Positions 15,388 to 22,569 of a DNA stretch of 27,822 nucleotides are shown piece after piece. Made by a program: the position numbers and the translations under genes. The DNA is from Desulfatirhabdium butyrativorans (GTDB lineage: Bacteria; Desulfobacterota; Desulfobacteria; Desulfobacterales; DYRK01): positions 1-27,822 of the forward strand of contig DYRK01000008.1 in assembly GCA_020718785.1 (NCBI GenBank), in the 5' to 3' direction. Positions within the stretch are counted from its first letter, which is position 1, and every line of letters starts with the position of its first letter. Under the pieces are notes generated by a model. That model did not search any database. It worked only from the letters and a program-made list of their open reading frames with translations, and was not told the DNA's origin.

Positions 15388-15674
15388 GATTATCGGTTTT
15401 CCTGCTGACATACAAAATCGGATGTTATATGGAATGCAAATTTCATGCCGGCTCCTATTCCGACCCACGCGTAATCTCAAATGAACTGCAAACTTTTTAC
15501 GAACAGATAAATCAGGCGGTGCCGGGAGCCGGAATCGGAGCGGCACGGAGCCGCCCGGATAATTTTCATACGCATTTCCGAAGAAGCTTATGCGAAATCA
15601 GATGATGTTCCCTGATTCTGAGGCAGGATACAAATGGTGGGCAAAGAAAAGATTTTGCCCGCCCTGCTTGACTG
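15388..15674. repeat. Array repeat copy R5, long form
   Basis: The outer part (CCTGCTGACATACAAAATCGG, ACGCAAATTTCATGCCG-like, CAAATGAACTGCAAAC) is followed by the tRNA-like part at about 15520-15585 and a terminal hairpin (TGGTGGGCAAAG ... TTTGCCCGCC). It occupies nearly the whole gap between the DUF4160 and higA genes; no gene is seen within it. Confidence 0.85.
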
Positions 15675-15712
15675 CCGTGACACACCTCCAGCCGAGTAAT
15701 AATACCGGGAGC

Positions 15713-16006
15713 TTAGACGTTTATATGGCTTAAACGGCTGACTTTTAATTGGTCACGGCGCTGCTCCGCCTGCCAGAGATCATATTGAACCTGCTGATTC
15801 ATCCAGCTTTCAGGCGTTGTATCAAAAGCGATTGACAGCCTTACAGACATTTCAGGAGTAATCCGTGAACGTCCCTTCAGAATATTCGACAGTGTTTTGC
15901 AGCTTACACCCAATGATTCAGCCGCTTCGGAGATACTCAGCCCCAAAGGTCCGAGGCAAAGTTCCCTGAGAATTTCTCCCGGATGGGGAGGATTGTGCAT
16001 ACGCAT
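15713..16006 (-). CDS. higA: HigA-family antitoxin (Xre-type HTH)
   Basis: A 97-residue protein with the HigA/VapI signature: MHNPPHPGEILRELCLGPLGLSI followed by an HTH (AAESLGVSCKTLSNILKGR, about residues 30-48) and RLSIAFDTTPESWMNQQ. It should neutralise HigB and repress the operon. The ATG at 16006 is chosen because TGAGG, overlapping the higB stop, lies about seven bases upstream; TTG at 16018 is an alternative. Confidence 0.92.
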   Translation of the reverse strand: MRMHNPPHPGEILRELCLGPLGLSISEAAESLGVSCKTLSNILKGRSRITPEMSVRLSIAFDTTPESWMNQQVQYDLWQAEQRRDQLKVSRLSHINV

Positions 16007-16014
16007 GTATAACC

Positions 16015-16293
16015 TCAATGGTAATCTTCGTAATCAACATCAGCGGCATCTTCAATCACAAATTTAAATGTAACCCGCCAGTTTCCGCTCACTTTGACAG
16101 ACCATCTTCCTTTTCTGTCACCGATCAGTTCATGCAGGTTCAGACCCGGCAGATTCATATCTTCCGGGCATACAGCAACATTCAGGCGACCCAGAATTAA
16201 TCGCAGACGTTCTGAATGCTTGGCTTGAACGCCTGATTTGATGCCCTTGATGAAAAATTTTTCCAAGCCTTTATGTCTGAAGTTTTTAATCAC
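16015..16293 (-). CDS. higB: HigB-family toxin (RelE/ParE superfamily)
   Basis: A 92-residue ribosome-dependent mRNA interferase-type toxin: MIKNFRHKGLEKFFIKGIKSG at the start, LNLHELIGDRKGRWSVKVSGNWRVTF in the core with the basic residues typical of the family, and the ending DYEDYH. The start is GTG with no strong ribosome binding site; a truncated array repeat (R4) lies 17 bases upstream. The toxin-before-antitoxin order is standard for higBA. Confidence 0.92.
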   Translation of the reverse strand: MIKNFRHKGLEKFFIKGIKSGVQAKHSERLRLILGRLNVAVCPEDMNLPGLNLHELIGDRKGRWSVKVSGNWRVTFKFVIEDAADVDYEDYH

Positions 16294-16310
16294 TGATCAA
16301 TTTCAGACAG

Positions 16311-16359
16311 TTCCGGGAGTCGGAATTGAACCGGCAAGGAGCCGCCCGGAGAATTTTCA
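16311..16359. repeat. Array repeat copy R4, tRNA-like core only
   Basis: TTCCGGGAGTCGGAATTGAACC to GGAGAATTTTCA. Only the tRNA-Leu-like part is present, with no hairpin or outer part. Its right end reaches the 3' end of the VapC gene at 16357. This is the minimal unit shared by copies R1 to R10. Confidence 0.8.
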
Positions 16360-16788
16360 ACTTGACCAATTTTCACGGACAAATGAATCGGGCAGATTTT
16401 TCATGTGTCTGTCATTTGCCACCAGAATAAGATCGTAAAATTTTGCTGTCGAAGCTATCAGCAGATCAACATCAGGAACAGTCTTTCCTTTTTTACTCAG
16501 TTCCGCCTTTGTCTGCCCGTAAATCTCCCATACCGGTCTTGTTACAGGAACAGGGGGGACAGCCAGTATCAATGCTCTTAATCTGACCATGTTATATTCT
16601 TTTCTTCGGGAACGCTCTATCCCATAAAATAGTTCACCGACAGATGCCTCACACATATAAACCACATCGTCATGTATTCTGCCGAAAGCACGGACTGTAT
16701 TCCGTTCTTCCGGCGTGAGTTTCTTTTCATCCCCGCCCCATCCGTTCATGAGATAAATACAGTGATTCGTGTCAAACAGGTATGCCAT
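16357..16788 (-). CDS. vapC: PIN-domain toxin VapC
   Basis: A 143-residue VapC. The acidic residues expected of the PIN nuclease site are Asp6 (YLFDTNHCIYLMNG), Glu near 52 (ASVGELFYGIERS), Asp near 106-108 (TVPDVDLLIASTAK) and Asp near 126 (VANDRHM). It should cleave RNA, classically initiator tRNA or rRNA in VapC proteins. The antitoxin gene ends five bases upstream. Confidence 0.9.
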   Translation of the reverse strand: MAYLFDTNHCIYLMNGWGGDEKKLTPEERNTVRAFGRIHDDVVYMCEASVGELFYGIERSRRKEYNMVRLRALILAVPPVPVTRPVWEIYGQTKAELSKKGKTVPDVDLLIASTAKFYDLILVANDRHMKNLPDSFVRENWSS

Positions 16789-16793
16789 ACAGA

Positions 16794-17063
16794 TTATTCC
16801 AGATTCGGCATATCAGTATTTATACGGGAATGTTCAATAATTTCTAAAAGTTCCTGCGATGCATCCGAATGATATTCACCCGGAATGAGATTTAAAAAAT
16901 ATCTCTGTTTTTCCGGTGTGATGAACGGCAATGCCTCATTTTTTCCGGCACGGTTTTTCATTTTTATATCTGTATCAATGATTACACGCAGATATGTTTC
17001 CGGCGGAAAATGATAATATTTCATCTTTTCAGAAAAATCTTTTAATGTTGTCCTGATTTCCAT
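16794..17063 (-). CDS. Putative antitoxin of VapC (16357)
   Basis: An 89-residue charged protein (MEIRTTLKDFSEKMKYYHFPPETYLRV as opening, two parts) with no family that I recognise firmly. The N-terminal portion could form a small DNA-binding or dimerisation unit; the C-terminal portion is acidic (SQELLEIIEHSRINTD). The antitoxin role is inferred from its place directly before vapC. Confidence 0.6.
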   Translation of the reverse strand: MEIRTTLKDFSEKMKYYHFPPETYLRVIIDTDIKMKNRAGKNEALPFITPEKQRYFLNLIPGEYHSDASQELLEIIEHSRINTDMPNLE

Positions 17064-17103
17064 AGATTTTCTTCTTTTCTTCTCAATGACCTAACCAGTT
17101 TTT

Positions 17104-17462
17104 ATGCAGTTTTTTTTCCTGCTGACATCCGGGAAAGCATATTATCGGGTTTCCGGCTGACGTACAAAATCGGATGTTGTATGGAACGCAAATTTCATGC
17201 CGACTTCTATTCCGAGTTATGCGTAAGCTCAAATGAACTGCAAATTCAGATAATGATCGGTGTGCCGAGAGCCGGAACCGGACCGGGACGGAGCCGCCCG
17301 GAGAATTTTCATACGCATTTCCAAAGAAGCTTATGCAAAGTCAGATGATGTCCCTCATTCTGAGGCAGCATACACATATGAATACAGTTTCACGGTTTAA
17401 TCTGATTTGACGCCGAAATATCGGGAAACGGCGGGCAAAGAAAAGATTTTGTCCGCCCTGCT
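17104..17462. repeat. Array repeat copy R3, long form with insert
   Basis: The outer part shows the internal direct repeat CCTGCTGACATC / CGGCTGACGTAC. The tRNA-like part starts near 17262. The hairpin region is interrupted by the GAATACAGTTTCACGG segment also found at 10469-10539. It fills the gap 17064-17389 and overlaps the 3' end of the gene at 17390. Confidence 0.85.
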
Positions 17463-17629
17463 GTTATACTGTGATTTCTCTGTCTCTGTTTTTGTCCTGC
17501 AAGCAGACGTTCGGTACGTCTGATCCAGAATTCCAACTGTTCCTGTCGTGATTTACCCGAAAGCAGTTGTGCAACATATTCCGCACCCCGACGTTTCAGG
17601 GCGATACATTCCGGTTCATGGATCATCAT
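17390..17629 (-). CDS. Small partner of the 17616 PIN protein, repeat-encoded tail
   Basis: A 79-residue protein. Residues 1 to about 53 (IHEPECIALKRRGAEYVAQLLSG, then EQLEFWIRRTERLL) look like the short helical protein commonly found next to this type of PIN gene, probably its antitoxin. The last roughly 25 residues (from SITAGRTK) are translated from array repeat R3 and are unlikely to be native. GGAGG nine bases upstream supports the start at 17629, which overlaps the PIN gene by 14 bases. Confidence 0.65.
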   Translation of the reverse strand: MMIHEPECIALKRRGAEYVAQLLSGKSRQEQLEFWIRRTERLLAGQKQRQRNHSITAGRTKSFLCPPFPDISASNQIKP

Positions 17630-18071
17630 AATGAATAACCTCCGAGGGTGAATAAATTCCGATAGGTCCGTATCCGTTCAGGACATTGACCGCGTTGTAT
17701 TTCGAAATTTTGTCGAAATGTACGATGTGTCTGAAATTCCAACTGACTATGAGGTCGCATCCTGACACGGCGGCGATGGCAACATGCAGTGCGTCACCGA
17801 GTGATTTTTCAGTGACGACACCCGAACTGACATAGTTCATCTGCATATCCAGAGCTGCCTGATCAGGGACGACAATGACCGCTTTCTCAGCGTATTCGGC
17901 GAAAAACATCCGGATTCTCTCGGGCGCGGGTTCGATCTCCGCCTCAACAACCGCGGAAGTCACCAAAACAAAACGTCCCGTATCCACCTCCTCAAAAAAC
18001 TGTCTGCTCGGTTCGGAAAATTCCTGATCAAATACGCCGCCGAAAACGGATGTGTCTGCATATATCTTCAT
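17616..18071 (-). CDS. PIN-domain protein, probable TA toxin
   Basis: A 151-residue PIN-domain protein: Asp5 in MKIYADTSVFGGVFD, Glu in VVEAEIEPAP, Asp near 93-97 (SLGDALHVAIAAVSGCD) and the ending strand IVSWNFRHIVHFDKI. The start at MKIYADTS is preferred over one three codons earlier. It is a presumed ribonuclease toxin, here placed before its small partner, opposite to the usual antitoxin-first order. Upstream is the TnpB element. Confidence 0.82.
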   Translation of the reverse strand: MKIYADTSVFGGVFDQEFSEPSRQFFEEVDTGRFVLVTSAVVEAEIEPAPERIRMFFAEYAEKAVIVVPDQAALDMQMNYVSSGVVTEKSLGDALHVAIAAVSGCDLIVSWNFRHIVHFDKISKYNAVNVLNGYGPIGIYSPSEVIHYDDP

Positions 18072-18101
18072 AGTTACCAAATGAATAGTATTTTATAGTA
18101 T

Positions 18102-19232
18102 TCAGTCGGTTTTGAAACCGGCACCATATCGTCCGGTGAGAAACCGGTGAAGAATGTTGAGCGAGCCGACATAATCAGCCTGTTCCGCGTACCCGCATTT
18201 CAGACACTCAAATTCCTCTCCCTTCCGGTTCTCCCTCTGCGTATGGGTACAGCGGGGACACCGCTGACTGGTTTTGAACGGGCTGACAGACCGGAAGAAA
18301 ACACGGTTTTCCTCGCAGCGCATCTGAATTATTCTCAGCAGTTCCCGGTAATTCCAGTTGCTCAGAGTCTTACGGAATTCTTTGCTTTCACTCTTCTCTT
18401 TCGTATTCTGTTTCAGATTTTTCAACTTTTCGGTGACGGCAAGTCTTATCCCGCTGTTTTTAAAATAATCTTTCACAGTTTTATGAATACAGTACGACAG
18501 CTCTTTTTTTGCTCTTTTATATGCCTTCGAACCCTGATGTTTTCTTTTTATTTTTGAAATCAGCGGCTTAATATCATTTCCGAGAAATTCCCGCTCCGAA
18601 GCCGTCATCAGATGATTTATTCCCGCATCAATGCCGACAGCTTTTCCGAACTCCTTCTTTTCTCCGGTTTCAATCTCAAAAGATATCTGCACATAATCGC
18701 GGTGTATGACAACTGAAGATGCTGTTTTTCCGCTGTGTTCCCATCTGAGAAACTGCCTGTGTTTTTTCAGCGGAATGTATAATTTCATCTCTTTTCCGAC
18801 CGATGAGATAATCAGCCATAAATCAAAGGAATTACGCCCTTTTTCAATTACGGCGGTCTGGGATGAGAGCGTCATTTTCTTTCCGTTATGCACGGGTTTC
18901 ACCGGATCATTGAATATTTCCTGTCCGAGCAGTTCCTCAACCTCACGTTCGGCGGAGCTTTTTCTTCTGTTTTCAGTATTTTTTGCACCGAGAACCATGG
19001 AAAGAGCCTCTCTTGCCGCACACTGACGCATTCTCGCGGTGAACCATGTTTCCGGCAGACCGTATATCTCTTTTTTTATATCATTTTTTATTTTTATTTC
19101 AGGATGTTCCCAGAAATAATCAATAAAAAAATTTGTCACCTGTGCATATTCGTCAAGAATTTCATTCAGAATTTTCAGCTTTTCCGCCGTTGCAAATTTC
19201 AGCGTTGTTTTTGACGACCTTGTTATTTTCAT
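18102..19232 (-). CDS. tnpB: TnpB RNA-guided nuclease (IS605/IS1341 type)
   Basis: A 376-residue TnpB, the ancestor type of Cas12. The RuvC-like acidic triad is visible as Asp202 (VGIDAGINHL), Glu268 (LAVTEKLKNL) and Asp353 (QADYVGSLNIL). The zinc ribbon uses Cys325, 328, 343 and 346 (CPRC ... CLKC). The catalytic set is complete, so the protein could be active. TnpB proteins cut DNA guided by an omega RNA from the element's 3' end, which would lie around 18083-18180. GGAG five bases before the ATG supports the start. Confidence 0.92.
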   Translation of the reverse strand: MKITRSSKTTLKFATAEKLKILNEILDEYAQVTNFFIDYFWEHPEIKIKNDIKKEIYGLPETWFTARMRQCAAREALSMVLGAKNTENRRKSSAEREVEELLGQEIFNDPVKPVHNGKKMTLSSQTAVIEKGRNSFDLWLIISSVGKEMKLYIPLKKHRQFLRWEHSGKTASSVVIHRDYVQISFEIETGEKKEFGKAVGIDAGINHLMTASEREFLGNDIKPLISKIKRKHQGSKAYKRAKKELSYCIHKTVKDYFKNSGIRLAVTEKLKNLKQNTKEKSESKEFRKTLSNWNYRELLRIIQMRCEENRVFFRSVSPFKTSQRCPRCTHTQRENRKGEEFECLKCGYAEQADYVGSLNILHRFLTGRYGAGFKTD

Positions 19233-19246
19233 TCCGACTCCGTACC

Positions 19247-19273
19247 ATAGTATTCAATGTTATTGAATACTAT
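19247..19273. repeat. Perfect hairpin at upstream end of the tnpB element
   Basis: Twelve-base arms ATAGTATTCAAT and ATTGAATACTAT are separated by GTT. It sits 15 bases from the tnpB start codon and is probably the recognition hairpin of the element's left end. Confidence 0.75.
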
Positions 19274-19347
19274 ATAATTCTATCTGAATCAGTAAAAGAA
19301 TATAATACCTTATACTCGATATCTCGGCACCATAAAGCAGAGTTCGG

Positions 19348-19592
19348 CGCTGAACGCAAATTTCATGCCGACTTCTATTCCGAGTTATGCGTAAGCTCAA
19401 ATGAACTGCAAACTTTTTACGAACAGATAAATCAGGCGGCGCCGGGAGCCGGAATCGGAACGGCACGGAGCCGCCCCGGAGAATTTTCATACGCATTTTC
19501 GAAGAAGCTTATGCGAAATCAGATGATGTCCCTGATTCTGAGGCAGGATACAATGGCGGGCAAAGAAAAAATTTTGCCCGCCTTGCTTGGCT
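19348..19592. repeat. Array repeat copy R2
   Basis: Gives the cleanest full sequence: an outer part (ACGCAAATTTCATGCCGACT ... GAGTTATGCGTAAGCTCAAA), a tRNA-like part from 19439, and a hairpin GGCGGGCAAAG / TTTTGCCCGCC ending near 19582. It fills most of the gap between the tnpB element and the VapC module; nothing else is recognised there. Confidence 0.88.
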
Positions 19593-19712
19593 TCGCCTGT
19601 CTGAGATGAGGCATACTGCGGAATTCCTGTGAGTTCCGTTCTGAGTCATAACGATTGAGATATGCTCGCCGTCCGCTTCATTCCACGGTTATATTTTTTG
19701 ATGATTATAAAC

Positions 19713-20099
19713 TTACCATATAATATCAATCGGATACTCTTTGAAAATGCTGTCGCAGGCGATCACCGGAAGATTTTCGGAAATAGCCTGTGCGATTATG
19801 AGCCTGTCAAACGGATCCCTGTGATGAAAAGGAAGTTTCATCATTTCGGAAAGATGAGCCAGTCTGACATGAAGAATGTCAATTTCATTTTCTTCCAGTT
19901 TTTCGGGGATAAACTGATCAAAATGTCTGAGCAGTTCAAGCTTTCCGATGCTGACCTTGATCGCCGTTTCCCATAAGCTTGCCACGCTCATAACAAGCTT
20001 ATTGTCAAAATCTTCCATAAATTCTCTGGCTTGCCGGCTCAGTCTCTCACTTCCGGCGACGAATCGGAGAAAGCTGCTTGTGTCAAGCAATGCACGCAT
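19713..20099 (-). CDS. vapC: PIN-domain toxin VapC (Phd-paired type)
   Basis: A 128-residue PIN protein: Asp6 in MRALLDTSSFLRF, Glu near 44 (SLWETAIKVSIGKL), Asp near 95-98 (HHRDPFDRLIIAQA) and Asp near 113 (VIACDSIF). This is the VapC subfamily commonly paired with Phd/YefM-like antitoxins. The ATG shares its A with the TGA stop of the antitoxin gene (TGATG), so translation is coupled; a GTG one codon earlier is the alternative. Confidence 0.9.
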   Translation of the reverse strand: MRALLDTSSFLRFVAGSERLSRQAREFMEDFDNKLVMSVASLWETAIKVSIGKLELLRHFDQFIPEKLEENEIDILHVRLAHLSEMMKLPFHHRDPFDRLIIAQAISENLPVIACDSIFKEYPIDIIW

Positions 20100-20323
20100 C
20101 ACATATAATCCTGAAAATCCTCAAGCGGTTCGTCGAAGTCATCGGACATTTTTATCAGTCCCTTCGCGCTGCCGAAACGGCGTTTCCTTTTCTGTCCGGT
20201 GAGGGGAACAAGTTTTACCACAGGTTTTCCGTTTCTGCTGATCACTACCTCGTTTCCGTCGATACTCCGGGCAATGAGTTCCGGAAGACAGTTTTCCGCC
20301 TTCACTATGTCAACATCCAACAT
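20099..20323 (-). CDS. Phd/YefM-family antitoxin
   Basis: A 74-residue antitoxin with the Phd/YefM pattern MLDVDIVKAENCLPELI, then GNEVVISRNGKPVVKLVPL. A basic linker and an acidic C-terminal toxin-binding tail (MSDDFDEPLEDFQDYM) follow. GAGGAG seven bases upstream supports the ATG at 20323; a much longer frame upstream runs into array repeat R1 and is rejected. Confidence 0.92.
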   Translation of the reverse strand: MLDVDIVKAENCLPELIARSIDGNEVVISRNGKPVVKLVPLTGQKRKRRFGSAKGLIKMSDDFDEPLEDFQDYM

Positions 20324-20404
20324 TTGCCACTCCTCATAGTTACCTTTTTTAAATTTAAAAAAATAAATAAGCGGTGAACGAAGCGAATCCGTAAAACCAT
20401 GTGT

Positions 20405-20703
20405 TATGCAGATTTTTTCCTGCTGACATCCGGGAAATATATTATCGGATTTCCTGCTGACATACAAAATCGGATGTTGTATGGAACGCAAATTTCATAC
20501 CGACTCATATTCCGACCTACGCGTAAACTCAAATGAACTGCGAACTTTTTACGAACAGATAAAATGGTGGTGCCGGGAGCCGGAATCGGAGCCGCCCGGA
20601 GAATTTTCATACGCATTTCCGAAGAAGCTTATGCGAAATCAGATGATGTTAGGCAGGATACAAACGGCGGGCAAAGAAAAGATTTTGCCCGCCCTGCTTG
20701 GCT
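20405..20703. repeat. Array repeat copy R1, long form
   Basis: The outer part has two CCTGCTGACAT units about 37 bases apart. The tRNA-like part starts at 20571 but has lost about ten bases of the T-arm equivalent. The hairpin GGCGGGCAAAG / TTTTGCCCGCC ends just after the HNH stop codon and could terminate that gene. It fills the gap 20324-20705. Confidence 0.86.
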
Positions 20704-20705
20704 TA

Positions 20706-21362
20706 TTATCCAATGTACATGTCAAAAAATTCATTAATTTCATAACAGGGTCTCACAGTGTGTATTGCACGATGACAATTTGGACACAAAGGAACGAGAT
20801 CATCAATTGGATTAACGGAATAGACATTTTGAATCAAGGATATTTCTTTTATGTGATGAACTTCAATTATATGACACTGTATGTTTCTGTACTTATCCTT
20901 AACGGCTGTGTTACAGCACATACATGCATAACCATAATGTGATAAACAAATTTCCCGCGCCTTAGAAGATCTCTCTATGATTTTTGAAATTCGCTCAACT
21001 CGTTCCTCCTCAGTATAAGTTTTTATTACTTCGGGATTAGCTGGAACATCTATTGATTTAATTCCTATTACCCTAGAATAATTATTGATTCCATGCGGAA
21101 TGAGCTTCCAAATTCCGTTTGGTATATCATTGCCTGGGCGAAAAATAATACCTTGGTCAACCAAATCAGCCCTAACGAATTGAACGGTATTTGCCCACTT
21201 TGATGCCGAATTTCTATACCTCTCAGTACACTCACTTAAGGTTAATCCTGGAAAAACCTTCGCAAGCTCAACGTAAATATTGCTTGTTTTCATTCCTTCG
21301 CTTCTTGACGCAAGAAGTTTAATTAATTCTTTCTTTATTAACTCTCGATGCGGTATTGCCAT
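20706..21362 (-). CDS. HNH endonuclease
   Basis: A 218-residue protein. The C-terminal HNH nuclease (about residues 145-207) shows paired cysteines CMCC and CPNC, the metal-binding HHI in IIEVHHIKEIS, and DDLVPLCPNCHRAIH. The N-terminal half has the look of a winged-helix unit (HRELIKKELIKLLASRSEGM, then GLTLSECTERYRNSASKW), like those attached to restriction-type nucleases. The start MAIPHREL has GAAGGG upstream. No methylase is visible nearby, so an anti-phage or mobile-element role is only a guess. Its more AT-rich sequence suggests separate acquisition. Confidence 0.82.
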   Translation of the reverse strand: MAIPHRELIKKELIKLLASRSEGMKTSNIYVELAKVFPGLTLSECTERYRNSASKWANTVQFVRADLVDQGIIFRPGNDIPNGIWKLIPHGINNYSRVIGIKSIDVPANPEVIKTYTEEERVERISKIIERSSKAREICLSHYGYACMCCNTAVKDKYRNIQCHIIEVHHIKEISLIQNVYSVNPIDDLVPLCPNCHRAIHTVRPCYEINEFFDMYIG

Positions 21363-21450
21363 GACCATCCCTTCAATAACTAAAATAACAATCGAAATTA
21401 TAACAATCCCAAACTTTTTTGACTCCGCCCGGTCTGCTTCGTCGGGCAAA

Positions 21451-21578
21451 ATATAACGCCGAATTAAGCGGCAGGGGCGTTTTGGTTAACGGCAGCCCCG
21501 TAACTCTTAAATCAAATTCGTTACTTTTTCAACATCAATCCACCGTAAGCCCCTGTCCGCTTCAATGACGGGTTATGC
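21451..21578 (-). other. Integron attC-like recombination site
   Basis: The 128-bp imperfect inverted repeat has ends ATATAAC (21451-21457) and GTTATGC (21572-21578). The two arms read, toward the centre, TAACGCCGAATTAAGCGGCAG and TAACCCGTCATTGAAGCGGA; they pair with single extra bases on one side, the extrahelical-base feature of attC. AAGCGG and GCCGCTTAA are typical attC words. The site overlaps the stop codon of the 21573 gene, as in integron cassettes. An internal GTAAC/GTTAC pair forms a second hairpin. Confidence 0.75.
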
Positions 21579-22378
21579 CTCTGCCATTGTCAGTATCTCA
21601 TTTTTAACAAATAACAGGTTCCTGTATATCAGTTTTAAATCATGCAGTTTTGAGGAATCAAAGTTCTGAGATATAAAATACTGATATTTATCAGTATCCA
21701 GTTTTTCCAAAATGGTAAAATGCCAGTTTCCGCCTGTTATATAAGCTCCTTTTATAAATTTCCAGTCATTCAGTTCAACGGCGCTTATAAGTTCCGCCAG
21801 GAGCTGCGGTCTCGGATTTCCGTATTCCTCACTTCTTTTAAACTCCTGAATGAAAAAATAAGGTTTTCTGCTGTCTGTCAGCCCTTCGGAAACTGCATAA
21901 TCCACTGTGCCGGTCAATATAAACCTGCCGGTTCTGTAAGTCATATGCAGCTCGTAAAAATCTCTGATATTCTTTTCAAACGATTTGAACCTTACTCTGT
22001 TCAGAATCGGGGCTATGAAATTGACTTTCAGATCCTCCTCACTGTAAATTTCAATCAGTGATCTGTTATCCTCCAGCAGACATTTCAGAAATATTTCTGC
22101 GGACCCGTCTGTTTCGACTGTACTGTTCAGCCATTCGTCAAAAATGCTTTCATCAAGATTCCTTTCAATGTCAAACAGTTTTTTTAAATCAGCATCCCTG
22201 ATTTTACTGTACCAGTAGGTCGGAATTCTGTTCTCATCCCTTCCTTCCAGTATGTCAACTTTTCTCTTTAACTCATCTATCTCTTTCAGCAGTTTTGCTT
22301 CAATCTCACTGTTCATATAACATATCCCGGTTAAATGTAAATTCACTTCATACAGCATACAGCATTTCAGAGGCATAA
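21457..22378 (-). mobile_element. Lone integron gene cassette (about 922 bp)
   Basis: One gene plus attC. The upstream boundary on the minus strand reads GGTTATGCCTCT and the attC end next to the stop reads AGAGGCATAACC, its exact complement. This is expected if TTATGC at the start of the inserted cassette completes the attC of its circular form. Boundaries fall after C22379 and at C21457. No integron integrase or other attC site is seen in the window. Confidence 0.65.
21573..22316 (-). CDS. PD-(D/E)XK nuclease-like cassette protein
   Basis: A 247-residue protein with an N-terminal coiled-coil-like stretch (about 3-25, KLLKEIDELKRKVDIL). A core with the PD-(D/E)XK pattern follows: Asp139 in LTGTVDYAV and Glu158/Lys160 in FFIQEFKRS, then Gln171, as in restriction-enzyme-type nucleases. 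The function is unknown; restriction or repair is plausible. MNSEIEAKLL is taken as the start because the longer frame crosses the cassette boundary. The gene is the only one in the attC cassette at 21457-22378. Confidence 0.7.
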   Translation of the reverse strand: MNSEIEAKLLKEIDELKRKVDILEGRDENRIPTYWYSKIRDADLKKLFDIERNLDESIFDEWLNSTVETDGSAEIFLKCLLEDNRSLIEIYSEEDLKVNFIAPILNRVRFKSFEKNIRDFYELHMTYRTGRFILTGTVDYAVSEGLTDSRKPYFFIQEFKRSEEYGNPRPQLLAELISAVELNDWKFIKGAYITGGNWHFTILEKLDTDKYQYFISQNFDSSKLHDLKLIYRNLLFVKNEILTMAEA

Positions 22379-22569
22379 CCATTGATTATACGTCAGATGC
22401 CGTCTAACTCATGACTTTTTTTACCGTCAATTTTCTGAATCCGATTTTCACGGATTAACCTGCGACTACCTTCCGCCCATTGATCCGGAAACGATGATTC
22501 CCGAATTTTGTCAATCTTTTTCTGAGGGATCCGGAAACATTTCTGAAACAGAGAATTATACGGATATTG

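Larger units (their letters stand above)
18083..19273 (-). mobile_element. IS605-superfamily element carrying only tnpB
   Basis: It contains a single tnpB gene. At the upstream end a perfect 12-bp hairpin ATAGTATTCAAT-GTT-ATTGAATACTAT lies at 19247-19273. At the other end a direct repeat of ATAGTATT occurs near 18086-18103 next to a GC-rich hairpin in the last codons of tnpB. Subterminal hairpins fit the single-strand transposition of this group. Exact ends are not resolved. No tnpA is present, so it depends on one elsewhere or is immobile. Confidence 0.7.

Noticed and set aside
18083..19700. Search for a tnpA transposase next to tnpB
   Set aside because: No frame with a HUH/Y1 motif is present between the element ends or in the neighbouring repeat.
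11231..20703. Array repeats as a CRISPR array
   Set aside because: Units are 50-350 bp, unequal, and separated by whole genes, not by short uniform spacers. No cas gene is present.
11231..20703. Array repeats as integron attC sites
   Set aside because: They lack the terminal RYYYAAC and GTTRRRY pair and paired arms of an attC. Only the site at 21451-21578 meets these criteria.
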